A stretch of 64,000 bases of DNA from Leifsonia sp. fls2-241-R2A-40a (lineage in GTDB: Bacteria > Actinomycetota > Actinomycetes > Actinomycetales > Microbacteriaceae). The position numbers and the translations under genes were made by a program. The first letter of the stretch is position 1. Each line of letters begins with the position of its first letter. Below the pieces are notes generated by a model. The model was not told the DNA's origin. It saw only the letters and a list, made by a program, of their open reading frames with translations, and did no database searches. Of this stretch, positions 25,720 through 34,342 are shown in pieces. The stretch lies in the NCBI RefSeq assembly GCF_030209575.1, contig NZ_JARVRS010000001.1, positions 1,736,001 through 1,800,000 of the forward strand. Direction: 5' to 3'.

Positions 25720-27176
25720 GCCGCGTCCGCGGGCGCCGCGTCCGTGGTGCCGGTGATGCCGGCCGTCGACTCGATGACGGCGGTCATCTTCTTGTTCAGC
25801 GCCTCGTAGAACATCGACAGCGGGAACTCGTCGTCCAGCACCTGGTCGGTGTAGCCCTTCGGCGGACCGGAGAGCACCTCGTCCGAGAGTCCGCGCGCCC
25901 AGTTGGAGGCGGGATGCGGCGTCAGCGTCCGCGTGAGCATCTCGTAGGCGGCCAGCCAGTGCGCCACCTTCGGCCGGTCGATCGAACGCCAGTACAGCTC
26001 GTTGATCTGGTCGCTGAGGGCGATCACGACGTCCGGGACGTTCTCCCAGTCGATGGTGAGCTGGGTGTCGGTCCAGTGCAGGACGTTGTGCTGGTGCATC
26101 CACGCGAACAGGAGCTGTCCGCCGAGGCCGTCGTAGTTGCGCACGCGGCTGCCGGTGATCGCGAACCGGAAGATCCGGTCGAAGATCACCGCGTACTGCA
26201 CCAGATGGGCGTGGTCGCGGATCTCGCGCTGCGCCTCCGACAGCTCGCTGTCCGGCAGGGCGCTGAGCTCGCGCTCGAGCTTCACCGACTCGCGGAACGC
26301 GGTCAGGTCGCACCGCAGCTCCTCCAGCGAGTAGAGGAAGAACGGCATCCGCTGCTTGATCATGAACGGATCGAACGGCAGGTCGCCGCGCATGTGGCTG
26401 CGGTCGTGGATGATGTCCCACATCACGAAGGTCTCCTCCGTGAGGTGCTGGTCGTCCAGCATTGCGGCGGCGTCCGCCGGCAGCTCCAGCTTGGTGATCT
26501 CGGCGGCCGCGCGGACGACACGGCGGTAGCGCGCCGCCTCGCGGTCCTGGAAGATCGCACCCCAGGTGAACGAGGGGATCTCGCGCATCGCGACCGTCTC
26601 GGGGAACAGCACGGCCGAGTTGGTGTCGTAGCCGGGCGTGAAGTCGACGAAGCGGAGGGCGACGAAGAGCTTGTTGCCGTACTCGCCGGCCTCCAGCTCC
26701 GCCACGAACTCCGGCCAGATGACCTCGACCAGCACGGCCTCGATCAGGCGGTTCGAGCTGCCGTTCTGCGTGTACATCGGGAAGACGACCAGGTGGCCCA
26801 GCCCATCCTCGCGGTGCTGCTGCGGCTGGAACTCGTTCAGGGCGTCGAGGAAGTCAGGGACCCCGAAGCCTTGATCGGCCCAGCGGCCGAAGTCGCGCCG
26901 GAGCGCGGCCAGGTACGACGCGTCGTGCGGGAACGCCGGTGCGAGTGCGGCGATCGAGTCGACGATGGTGCGGACGTGCTCGGCGGCGTCGGGTCGGTCG
27001 GACTCCTGCTCGACCGAGCCGTCCTTCACCTGAAGCGCCTGCAGTGCGACGGCGGCCTCCTTGAGGCGCAGCCAGGCGGGATCGTTCGCCACCTCGCGAA
27101 CGGGCCGGCCGTCCTCGACGACCTCGGGCTCCCCGACAATGGCGTCTGAAGTGAAGTTCTGGACGAATTGAGACAT
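25716..27176 (-). CDS. DUF6421-family protein
   Basis: 486 residues, soluble, rich in Trp, His and acidic residues. Notable segments are VFPMYTQNGSSNR, WDIIHDRSHMRGDLPFDPF (conserved-looking His/Asp cluster, possible metal site) and WMHQHNVLHWT. I recognise it as the DUF6421 family of actinobacteria, which has no known activity. It is first gene of an overlapping operon with an SDR and a threonine aldolase. The ATG at 27176 has a GGGAGG site a short way upstream. Confidence 0.75.
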   Translation of the reverse strand: MSQFVQNFTSDAIVGEPEVVEDGRPVREVANDPAWLRLKEAAVALQALQVKDGSVEQESDRPDAAEHVRTIVDSIAALAPAFPHDASYLAALRRDFGRWADQGFGVPDFLDALNEFQPQQHREDGLGHLVVFPMYTQNGSSNRLIEAVLVEVIWPEFVAELEAGEYGNKLFVALRFVDFTPGYDTNSAVLFPETVAMREIPSFTWGAIFQDREAARYRRVVRAAAEITKLELPADAAAMLDDQHLTEETFVMWDIIHDRSHMRGDLPFDPFMIKQRMPFFLYSLEELRCDLTAFRESVKLERELSALPDSELSEAQREIRDHAHLVQYAVIFDRIFRFAITGSRVRNYDGLGGQLLFAWMHQHNVLHWTDTQLTIDWENVPDVVIALSDQINELYWRSIDRPKVAHWLAAYEMLTRTLTPHPASNWARGLSDEVLSGPPKGYTDQVLDDEFPLSMFYEALNKKMTAVIESTAGITGTTDAAPADAA

Positions 27177-27342
27177 GACGAACCTCCCGTCGCTGGTCGG
27201 CCGCTCGCACGCGGCAGTGTGATGGATGTGACGAGCCTATCCGGGGATCGCAAGCGTTTTGTTGTCCATTCCGGCGGAAAACTGCGCGAGCGCTCGACGA
27301 GACGCAGGGAATCGCCGGTACGTCGCGGGGTACCGTGGCGGC

Positions 27343-28155
27343 GTGGATACGGAAGCGCGCGCCGCCGCTATACCCCCCTTCGACGAGCTCATCGCACTGG
27401 GCGAGCAGGTGGACGTCTCGGGCTGGGACTTCTCGTGGCTCGACGGCCGCGCGACCGAGGAGCGGCCGCCATGGCGGTACTCGCGGCAGCTCGCGGCACG
27501 CCTGGCGACCGCGACGGCGTCGCTGGATGTGCAGACCGGAGGCGGCGAGGTGCTGTCGCAGGCGGAGGTCTTCCCGCCCACCGCCGTGGCAACGGAGTCC
27601 TGGCCGCCGAACGTCGCGAAGGCGACCCGGCTGCTCCATCCGCGTGGCGTGGTCGTCGTGGCCGATCCTGACGAGCCGCCGCTCCCGTTCGCGGATGACG
27701 CGTTCGATCTCGTCACGAGTCGCCACCCGGCGACGATCTGGTGGGATGAGCTCTTCCGCGTGCTGAGCCCGGGCGGCTGCTACTTCGCGCAGCACGTCGG
27801 TCCGGCCAGTGCGTTCGAGCTGATCGAGTTCTTCCTCGGGCCGCTTCCCGAGGCCCGGCGCGGACGTCATCACGACGACGAGGTCGCCGCGGCCGAACGC
27901 GCCGGATTCGAGCTGGTCGACCTCCGGACCGCGCGGACGCGCATCGAGATCTACGACATCGCCGCCGTGGTCTACCTGCTGCGCAAGGTGATCTGGTGGG
28001 TTCCGGGCTTCACGGTCGATGCGTACCGCGACCGGCTCCGCGAGCTGGATGCGCAGCTCCGGCGCGACGGCGTGTTCGTCGCGACCTCGAGCCGGCACCT
28101 GATCGAGCTGCGGAAGCCGGCCACTGCTCCCCACTCGGCCGACCCGCTGCGATGA
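27343..28155 (+). CDS. class I SAM-dependent methyltransferase-like protein
   Basis: 270 residues from the GTG at 27343. The region LPFADDAFDLVTSRHPATIWWDELFRVLSPGG (core DDAFDLVTSRH ... RVLSPGG) is the methyltransferase-11 strand-4/5 signature. The usual Gly-rich SAM loop is poor (GGGEVLSQAEVFPP), so binding may be altered. GTG is preferred to an upstream start because TACCGT lies 6 nt before it (27331-27336), a leaderless-type promoter. It ends 7 bp before the next SDR gene. Substrate unknown. Confidence 0.72.
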   Translation: MDTEARAAAIPPFDELIALGEQVDVSGWDFSWLDGRATEERPPWRYSRQLAARLATATASLDVQTGGGEVLSQAEVFPPTAVATESWPPNVAKATRLLHPRGVVVVADPDEPPLPFADDAFDLVTSRHPATIWWDELFRVLSPGGCYFAQHVGPASAFELIEFFLGPLPEARRGRHHDDEVAAAERAGFELVDLRTARTRIEIYDIAAVVYLLRKVIWWVPGFTVDAYRDRLRELDAQLRRDGVFVATSSRHLIELRKPATAPHSADPLR

Positions 28156-28162
28156 TGGACTC

Positions 28163-29059
28163 ATGGCGAGAACGGTCCGGGGCGCACGTGTACTGATCAC
28201 CGGCGCGGCCTCGGGGATGGGCCGCCTCTACGCCGAGCGCGCGGTGCTCGAGGGTGCGCGCGCTGTGGTGCTGTGGGATCGCGACGAGGCGGCGCTGACG
28301 GAGCTGACGCACCGGCTGCGGCGCGAGATCCTCGCCGGGCGCACCGCCGCCGCCTGGGGCGCACCGCCGAAGTCGCCCAGTTCGTCCGTGGGCCGGCCCG
28401 CGACGAGCGTCCTCCCGTACGTCGTCGACCTCTCAGAACTCGGTGCCATCGCCCAGAGCGCGCAGGCCGTCCGCAAGGAGCTCGGCGGCGTCGACGTGCT
28501 CATCAACAACGCCGGGATCGTGCGCGGCAAGTTCTTCTGGGAGCACGACAACGGCGAGGACACCCGGACGACCATGCAGGTGAACGCACTCGCGCCGATG
28601 TACGTCACGCGTGAGTTCCTGTCCGGGATGCTGGAGAGCGCGCGCGAGGCCCGGATCGTCAACATCGCCTCCGCCGCGGGCACCATCGCGAACCCGCGCA
28701 TGAGCGTCTACGCCGCAAGCAAGTGGGCGCTCATCGGCTGGAGCGACAGCGTCCGGCTCGAGCTCGAGCGCCAGGGGTTCGGGCACGTGAAGGTCACCAC
28801 CGTCGCACCGAGCTACATCGACACCGGGATGTTCGAGGGCGCTCGCGGACCGCTGCTCACCCCGGTGATGACGCCGGAGTACGTGGTGGACCGGGTGTGG
28901 CGGGCGATGCTCGCGGGCCGTCCGATGCTGATGCTTCCCTGGACGGTCGGACTCGCCAAGACGCTGCGCGGCATCCTCCCCACCCGGGCCTGGGACGCCG
29001 TGGCCGGGCGGGTCTTCGGCGTGTACGACTCGATGGACGAGTTCACCGGCCGGCAGTGA
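28163..29059 (+). CDS. SDR-family oxidoreductase
   Basis: 298 residues: GAASGMGR cofactor motif at ~13-20, NNAG at ~113, and catalytic YAASK near 182, with a ~50-residue C-terminal extension. A ~25-residue insert (AGRTAAAWGAPPKSPSSSVG region) follows the second helix and lengthens the usual DL segment. It probably reduces a ketone or oxidises an alcohol with NAD(P); substrate unknown. A GATGAT hexamer 6 nt before ATG could be its own -10, or it is co-transcribed with the methyltransferase 7 bp upstream. Confidence 0.85.
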   Translation: MARTVRGARVLITGAASGMGRLYAERAVLEGARAVVLWDRDEAALTELTHRLRREILAGRTAAAWGAPPKSPSSSVGRPATSVLPYVVDLSELGAIAQSAQAVRKELGGVDVLINNAGIVRGKFFWEHDNGEDTRTTMQVNALAPMYVTREFLSGMLESAREARIVNIASAAGTIANPRMSVYAASKWALIGWSDSVRLELERQGFGHVKVTTVAPSYIDTGMFEGARGPLLTPVMTPEYVVDRVWRAMLAGRPMLMLPWTVGLAKTLRGILPTRAWDAVAGRVFGVYDSMDEFTGRQ

Positions 29060-29144
29060 TCGCGGCGGAGGGCTCCCTTTTCTGAGAGAACTCACATACA
29101 GTGGCTCCCCAGTGACGTCGAAGTGACGTCGAAGGGAGCCGATC

Positions 29145-30569
29145 GTGAGCGATCCGTCGTGGACCCAGGTGGTCAAGACCGTCGAGCCGGAGCAGCCGGA
29201 GCTCAAACGGGCCCTCGGTCCGGGGCTGCTGCTCCTCTTCATCGTGGGCGACATCCTCGGAACCGGCGTCTACGCCCTGACGGGCCAGGTCGCCGCGGAG
29301 GTCGGCGGAGCGGCGTGGCTCCCCTTCCTGCTCGCGTTCGCCGTGGCGACGGTCACCGCGTTCTCGTACCTGGAGCTGGTGACGAAGTACCCGCAGGCCG
29401 CGGGCGCGGCGCTGTACACGCACAAGGCGTTCGGCATCCACTTCTTCACGTTCATCGTCTGCTTCGTGGTGATGACCTCGGGCATCACGTCGGCGTCGAC
29501 GGCGTCGCGGGCGTTCGCCGTCAATCTGACGCTCGGCTTCGGCATCCCGGACGACAACCTGACCACGCTGCTGATCGCGCTGGCGTTCATCGTGCTGATC
29601 ATGCTGGTGAACCTCCGCGGCGTGACGGAGAGCGTCTGGCTCAACGTGGTGCTCACCCTCGTAGAGCTGTCCGGCCTGCTGCTCGTGATCTTCATCGGGA
29701 TGTGGGCGATCTTCGGCGGCAACGCCGACTGGTCGCGGGTGGTCGCGTTCGAGACGCCCGAGGACAAGAGCGTGCTGCTGGCGGTCAGCACGGCGACCTC
29801 GCTGGCGTTCTTCGCCATGGTCGGCTTCGAGGACTCGGTCAACATGGCCGAGGAGACGAAGGATCCGAGCCGCATCTTCCCGAAGATGATGCTCAGCGGA
29901 CTCGGCATCGCCGCGGTCATCTACGTGCTGGTGTCGATCACGGTCGTCGCGCTGGTCCCGATCGGTCAGCTCGCCGGAAGCGAGGCCCCGCTGGTCACGG
30001 CTGTCGAAGCGGCTGCGCCGGGCTTCCCCATCAACGACCTGCTTCCGTTCATCTCGATGTTCGCCGTCGCCAACACGGCGCTGATCAACATGATGATGGC
30101 GAGCCGGCTCCTCTACGGCATGAGCCGGCAGAAGGTGCTGCCGCCGTTCCTCTCCAAGGTGTCGGAGAAGCGCCGGACCCCGTGGGCGGCCATCCTGTTC
30201 ACTTCAGCGCTCGCCGTCGGCCTCATCGGCTATGTCTCGCTCGACCCGAAGGGATCGATCGTCGCCCTGCTCGGCGGCACGACATCCCTGCTGCTGCTGG
30301 CGGTGTTCGCGGTGGTCAACGTCGCGGTTCTCGTGCTGCGGAAGCAGCCGGTCGACCACAAGCACTTCCGCTCGCCGACCGTGCTGCCGATCGTGGGCGC
30401 GCTGACGTGCCTGTACCTGGTGTTCCCGTGGACGTCGGGCCGCCCGGCCGGGCAGTACTCGATCGCCCTCGGGCTGCTGGCCATCGGCGTGCTGCTCTGG
30501 GTCGTCGAGCGCATCTACGCCGCAGCCGCGAAGCGCCGTGAGGAGCGCTCCGCGTCGCAGGTCCGTTAG
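29145..30569 (+). CDS. APC-family amino-acid permease
   Basis: 474 residues with 12 predicted membrane helices. The first helix contains GDILGTGVYALTGQVA, the APC substrate-binding unwound segment GxG. YGMSRQKVLP is the family loop before the last helices. It likely imports amino acids or polyamines; the exact substrate is unclear. The GTG at 29145 has a GGGAG site. An 11-bp tandem duplication (AGTGACGTCGA, 29111-29132) lies just upstream and may affect expression. It appears single-gene. Confidence 0.88.
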   Translation: MSDPSWTQVVKTVEPEQPELKRALGPGLLLLFIVGDILGTGVYALTGQVAAEVGGAAWLPFLLAFAVATVTAFSYLELVTKYPQAAGAALYTHKAFGIHFFTFIVCFVVMTSGITSASTASRAFAVNLTLGFGIPDDNLTTLLIALAFIVLIMLVNLRGVTESVWLNVVLTLVELSGLLLVIFIGMWAIFGGNADWSRVVAFETPEDKSVLLAVSTATSLAFFAMVGFEDSVNMAEETKDPSRIFPKMMLSGLGIAAVIYVLVSITVVALVPIGQLAGSEAPLVTAVEAAAPGFPINDLLPFISMFAVANTALINMMMASRLLYGMSRQKVLPPFLSKVSEKRRTPWAAILFTSALAVGLIGYVSLDPKGSIVALLGGTTSLLLLAVFAVVNVAVLVLRKQPVDHKHFRSPTVLPIVGALTCLYLVFPWTSGRPAGQYSIALGLLAIGVLLWVVERIYAAAAKRREERSASQVR

Positions 30570-30587
30570 CGAGCGGCCGGCGGCGGG

Positions 30588-30839
30588 TCAGCCGTCGCCG
30601 CGGCGGTGCCCGGGGTCGCCTCGTTCGACGATCGTCGCCGGGTCGAGGTCGTCCTCGGGCGGGACCGGGATGTCGCCCACGTCGTCGGGGCCTCCGGTGC
30701 CCGGGCGGACCGCGGCACCGGTGGACTCGTCCTGCTTCGCCTCGGTCTCGCGCTCGCTGGACGGGCTGTAGGAGCGGTCCTTCGCCGTCTGGTCGGCGTC
30801 GCTCCGGTGTTCGTCGGGTGCGTCGGCTGCTGCATTCAT
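30588..30839 (-). CDS. small hydrophilic protein (83 aa) of unknown function
   Basis: Starting at ATG 30839 gives 83 residues, very acidic and probably disordered, with EDDLDPATIVERGDPGHRRGDG (core DPATIVERGDPG) at the end. TACCGT lies 7 nt before the ATG on the minus strand, which supports this start over a longer Cys-rich frame. It is divergent from the SDR gene at 30934. No family recognised; composition resembles stress-associated disordered proteins, which is only a guess. Confidence 0.5.
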   Translation of the reverse strand: MNAAADAPDEHRSDADQTAKDRSYSPSSERETEAKQDESTGAAVRPGTGGPDDVGDIPVPPEDDLDPATIVERGDPGHRRGDG

Positions 30840-30933
30840 TGCGAGGACGGTACGCGCACAACCCGAGCCGCCCAAGCCCCTGACCGCCGGGCCGTGCGGG
30901 TGTTGCGTTGTGCCACACGAACAGGAGGTCAGG

Positions 30934-31773
30934 ATGTCTTTCCCTGAGCAACAGCAGCAGCCGCCCGGCACGACGGATGCGATGGACCCGCGGCCCGACC
31001 ACGGCGAGGAGACCTACCGGGGCAACGGCAGGCTGAGCGGCAAGGTCGCCCTCATCACTGGCGCCGACAGCGGTATCGGCAAGGCGGTCGCGATCGCGTA
31101 CGCACGCGAGGGCGCCGATGTCGCCATCTCGTACCTGAACGAGCAGGAGGACGCGGAGGACACCGCCAAGTGGGTCCGCGAGGCGGGGCGCACGGCGCTC
31201 CTGCTGCCGGGCGATGTGGCGGACCCGCAGCACTGCCGCGATCTCGTCGCCAAGACGGTCGAGAAGCTCGGCGGCCTCGACATCCTCGTCAGCAACGCGG
31301 CCTACCAGATGACCCGCGAATCGCTGGAGGAGACGCCAGATGAGGAATGGGACCACACGATCGCGACGAACATCTCGGCGTTCTTCCACCTCGCCAAAGC
31401 GGCCGTACCGCACCTGAAGCCGGGGGCGAGCATCATCGGGTCGTCGTCGGTGAACTCGGACATGCCCTCGCCGACGCTGCTGCCGTATGCGGCGACGAAG
31501 GCGGCCATCGCGAACATGACGGCGTCGATGGCGCAGCTGCTCGGGGAGAAGGGCATCCGGGCCAACAGCGTGGCGCCCGGTCCGATCTGGACGCCGTTGA
31601 TCCCCTCCACGATGCCCAACGAGAAGGTCACCCAGTTCGGCAGTAACACCCCGCTGGGCCGCGCCGGTCAGCCCGCCGAGCTCGCACCGGTCTACGTGCT
31701 CCTCGCATCGGACGAGGGGTCGTACATCTCGGGCGCGCGGATCTCGGTCACCGGCGGCCGCCCGATCCTGTAG
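30934..31773 (+). CDS. SDR-family oxidoreductase (YghA / general-stress type)
   Basis: 279 residues. A ~35-residue Pro/Gln-rich N-terminal tail (EQQQQPPGTTDAMDPRPDHGE) precedes the Rossmann core with GADSGIGKAVA, SNAA (variant NNAG) and catalytic YAATK. This tail-plus-core form matches the YghA/YhdF subgroup often linked to general stress. The ATG at 30934 has an excellent AGGAGG site. A hairpin shared with the convergent SRPBCC gene follows. Substrate unknown. Confidence 0.87.
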   Translation: MSFPEQQQQPPGTTDAMDPRPDHGEETYRGNGRLSGKVALITGADSGIGKAVAIAYAREGADVAISYLNEQEDAEDTAKWVREAGRTALLLPGDVADPQHCRDLVAKTVEKLGGLDILVSNAAYQMTRESLEETPDEEWDHTIATNISAFFHLAKAAVPHLKPGASIIGSSSVNSDMPSPTLLPYAATKAAIANMTASMAQLLGEKGIRANSVAPGPIWTPLIPSTMPNEKVTQFGSNTPLGRAGQPAELAPVYVLLASDEGSYISGARISVTGGRPIL

Positions 31774-31782
31774 CGCTCGCAC

Positions 31783-31826
31783 ACGAAACGGCGGCGCCGG
31801 TGGGATCCATCGGCGCCGCGGTTCGT
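31783..31826. terminator. bidirectional terminator between convergent genes
   Basis: ACGAAACGGCGGCGCCG and CGGCGCCGCGGTTCGT pair with one irregularity around a GTGGGATCCAT loop. It lies 10 bp after the SDR stop and 14 bp before the stop of the leftward SRPBCC gene. Confidence 0.6.
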
Positions 31827-31839
31827 TCGAAGGGACGGG

Positions 31840-32307
31840 TCAGACCGTCTCGCCGCGGTCCACCTCGCCGCGCCAGGCGCCGGTCTCGGCGCCCTGCGAC
31901 TCGATGAACTTCTTGAAGTTCTCGAGGTCCTTCTTGACGGCGTGGTCATCCAGGCCGAACACAGAACCGATCTTCTCCAGCGCGTCGGAGGGTGCCCACT
32001 CCAGCTGGACGGTCACCTTGGTCTCTGCGTCGGAGAGGCGGTGGAACGTGACGACGCCCGCGTGCTCCGTGTCGCCGGCGACCGACTTCCACGCCACGCG
32101 CTCGTCGGGGAGCTGCTCGGTGATGACGGTGTCGAACTGGCGCTCGGCCCCACCGATCTTCACGCGCCAGTGGTTCGTCGTGTCGTCCACCTGGCGGATC
32201 TCCTCGACCTCGTCGAGGAAGTGCGGGAAGGACTCGAACTGCGTCCACTGGTTGTACGCCGTCGAGACCGGCACGTTCACGTCGATGGACTGGGTCACTG
32301 CAGCCAT
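31840..32307 (-). CDS. SRPBCC-family protein (START/polyketide-cyclase-like fold)
   Basis: 155 residues. The start VTQSIDVNVPVSTAYNQWTQFESFPHFL (core PVSTAYNQWTQFESFP) is the typical first strand and helix of SRPBCC proteins, which form a hydrophobic cavity for a lipid or aromatic ligand. The downstream half keeps the long C-terminal helix (LEKIGSVFGLDDHAVKKDLENFKKFIE). I chose ATG 32307 because a GGAG site lies just upstream; an in-frame ATG ten codons earlier lacks one. Ligand unknown; single gene. Confidence 0.78.
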   Translation of the reverse strand: MAAVTQSIDVNVPVSTAYNQWTQFESFPHFLDEVEEIRQVDDTTNHWRVKIGGAERQFDTVITEQLPDERVAWKSVAGDTEHAGVVTFHRLSDAETKVTVQLEWAPSDALEKIGSVFGLDDHAVKKDLENFKKFIESQGAETGAWRGEVDRGETV

Positions 32308-32412
32308 TACGGCTCCTTTCGTCGTCTTCTGAGTCATCGGCGACGGTAGGCGCGGTACCGGATCGGTTATAGGGCCTGGAATTCCCAGGGTGAACGTGGC
32401 AACCCGCGGGGC

Positions 32413-33225
32413 TCAGCCCCAGCGGCGGGCCGCCCACTTCTCGAACAGGCCGAGCAGCGAGTCGGTGATGATGCCGAGAATGGCCAGCAGGATGATCGCC
32501 AGGAACAGCCGGTCGGTGCGGCCGTTGTTCTGCGAGTCGGTCAGCAGGAAGCCCAGTCCCATGGACGACGCGATCAGCTCGGCCGCGACCAGGAACAGCC
32601 ACGCCTGCGCGAGCGCCAGCCGGAGACCGGAGATGACCGACGGCAGCACGGCGGGAAGCTGCACCGTGCTGAACAGCCGCACGCCGTTCAGCCCGAACGC
32701 GCGGCCTGCCTCCACCAGGTGGCGGTCGACGTGCTTGAGGGCGGCGGCGACGGTCGTGTACACGGGGAAGAACGCGCCGATCGTGATCAGGATGATCTTC
32801 GAGTCCTCGCCGATCTTGAACCACAGGATCAGCAGGGGCACCCAGGCGAGCGAGGGGACGGCGCGGAGGGCGGCGAGGGTCGGGCTGAACAGCGCGTCCG
32901 ACCAGCGCGACAGGCCGACGAGCGCACCGAGCAGCATGCCGAGGGCTGCGCCGCAGGCGAAGCCGATGAGCACGCGCTGCGTGGAGATGGCGATGTACTG
33001 ACCCAGCAGCCCGCGCTGCGCCAGGTCGACGGCCGCCTCCCATACCATGGCGGGCGACGGCAGCTGGGAGGAGGTGAACGCCCCGGAGGTCGACGCGAGC
33101 TGCCACGTCGCGAGCACGACCACGGGGATCAGGAAGCCCGCGGCGATCCGCACGCCGCGGCGCGACAGGACGGGCATGCGGGTGCGCGCCGTCGCGACGG
33201 CCTCCGGAGCGTTCTGGACGGTCAT
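32413..33225 (-). CDS. ABC transporter permease (SsuC/TauC-like)
   Basis: 270 residues with six membrane helices and the ATPase-contact loop EAGRAFGLNGVRLFSTVQLPAVLPS (core EAGRAFGLNG...LPAVLP) typical of the nitrate/sulfonate/taurine permease family. It is last gene of the leftward SsuABC-like set and follows the binding protein by 8 bp. No desulfonating monooxygenase is nearby, so the substrate could be a sulfonate, nitrile, thiamine precursor or other small compound. Confidence 0.87.
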   Translation of the reverse strand: MTVQNAPEAVATARTRMPVLSRRGVRIAAGFLIPVVVLATWQLASTSGAFTSSQLPSPAMVWEAAVDLAQRGLLGQYIAISTQRVLIGFACGAALGMLLGALVGLSRWSDALFSPTLAALRAVPSLAWVPLLILWFKIGEDSKIILITIGAFFPVYTTVAAALKHVDRHLVEAGRAFGLNGVRLFSTVQLPAVLPSVISGLRLALAQAWLFLVAAELIASSMGLGFLLTDSQNNGRTDRLFLAIILLAILGIITDSLLGLFEKWAARRWG

Positions 33226-33233
33226 GGGATGCG

Positions 33234-34271
33234 TCAGCCGGCGATGGCGCTCGGGTCGGCCTTCTTCGCGAAGGACGGGTCGAGCAGCGAGTCGAGCGCC
33301 TTGTCGATGTCGGACTGCGACTTGACGTCATTCGACTGCACGAAGATCGGGCCCACCTTCTTCAGCACGGTCAGCTGAGCCTTTCCGGGGACGTTCGACA
33401 CATCCAGGTTGCTGCGCTCGGTGATGACCGTGGTCGCGACCGCAGGGTCGATGCCGGCCACGTCGGAGAGGATCTTGGCGGTGTCGGCCGGGTGCTTCTG
33501 CGCCCACGCGCGGGCGTACTCGTAGGTGTTCACCACCGTCTGGGCGACGTCCGGCTTCGACGAGAGGAACGACTCCGTCGCGTTGAGGAAGCCGTAGGTG
33601 TTGAACTTCACGTTGCGGTAGATGAGCTTCGCGCCCGACTTCTGGGCGTTCGCCATGATCGGGTCGAGGCCGCTCCACGCATCCACCGAGCCGTTCTGCA
33701 GAGCCGCCCAGCCGTCGGCGTGCTGGAGGTTCTGGATGGTCACATCCTTCGCCGAGAGACCGTTCGCCTCGAGCGCCTGGAGCAGGAAGAAGTAGGGGTC
33801 GGTGCCCTTGGTGGCCGCGACCTGCTTGCCCTTCAGCTCCTTCACCGAGGTGATGGTGGACTTCGGTCCCACGACGATGGCGGACCACTCGGGCTGGGAG
33901 AAGATGTCGATGGTCTTGATGGGCGACCCGTTCGCGCGAGCGAGAAGTGCGGCGGAACCCGCGGTGGAGCCCACGTCGATGGCCCCGGAGCGGAGGGCCT
34001 CGTTGGCCTTGTTGGAGCCGGCGGACTGCACCCAGTTGACGGTGATGTCCTGCTTCTTCAGCGCCTTCTCGAGCCAGCCCTCCTTCTTGATCACCAGGCT
34101 GAGCGGGTTGTACGTCGCGAAGTCGATGTTGAGGGTGCCGCCGTGCGTGACTCCGGCGCTGTTGGTGGCGCCGGCGGCGGCTCCCTCGCCGGACACGCAG
34201 CCGGTCAGCAGCAGGCTGGCGGCCGCGACGATGCCGGCGGCGGCGGTCAGGATGGCGGGTTTACGGCGCAT
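33234..34271 (-). CDS. ABC transporter substrate-binding lipoprotein (SsuA/NrtA-like)
   Basis: 345 residues with a lipoprotein signal ending LLLTGC at residue 25. The fold is the NMT1/SsuA class: NIDFATYNPLSLVIKKEGWLE near the mature start (core YNPLSLVIKKEG) and KGKQVAATKGTDPYFFL for the lobe-one ligand loop. It binds an unidentified small ligand outside the membrane for the adjacent permease and ATPase. About 70 bp containing short direct repeats separate it from the ATPase gene, so it may have a separate promoter or a processed mRNA. Confidence 0.86.
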   Translation of the reverse strand: MRRKPAILTAAAGIVAAASLLLTGCVSGEGAAAGATNSAGVTHGGTLNIDFATYNPLSLVIKKEGWLEKALKKQDITVNWVQSAGSNKANEALRSGAIDVGSTAGSAALLARANGSPIKTIDIFSQPEWSAIVVGPKSTITSVKELKGKQVAATKGTDPYFFLLQALEANGLSAKDVTIQNLQHADGWAALQNGSVDAWSGLDPIMANAQKSGAKLIYRNVKFNTYGFLNATESFLSSKPDVAQTVVNTYEYARAWAQKHPADTAKILSDVAGIDPAVATTVITERSNLDVSNVPGKAQLTVLKKVGPIFVQSNDVKSQSDIDKALDSLLDPSFAKKADPSAIAG

Positions 34272-34287
34272 GATGCCTCTTTCGATG

Positions 34288-34337
34288 TGGATGCTGTGGA
34301 TGCTGCGGTGCGGTGCGGGGATGCTGTGGTGCGGTGT
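34288..34337 (-). repeat. short direct repeats between the ABC ATPase and binding-protein genes
   Basis: GGATGCTG occurs three times (34289-34296, 34298-34305, 34319-34326), interleaved with TGCGGTG copies. It fills most of the 71-bp gap. Probably replication slippage; any effect on the mRNA is speculative. Confidence 0.6.
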
Positions 34338-34342
34338 GCGGG

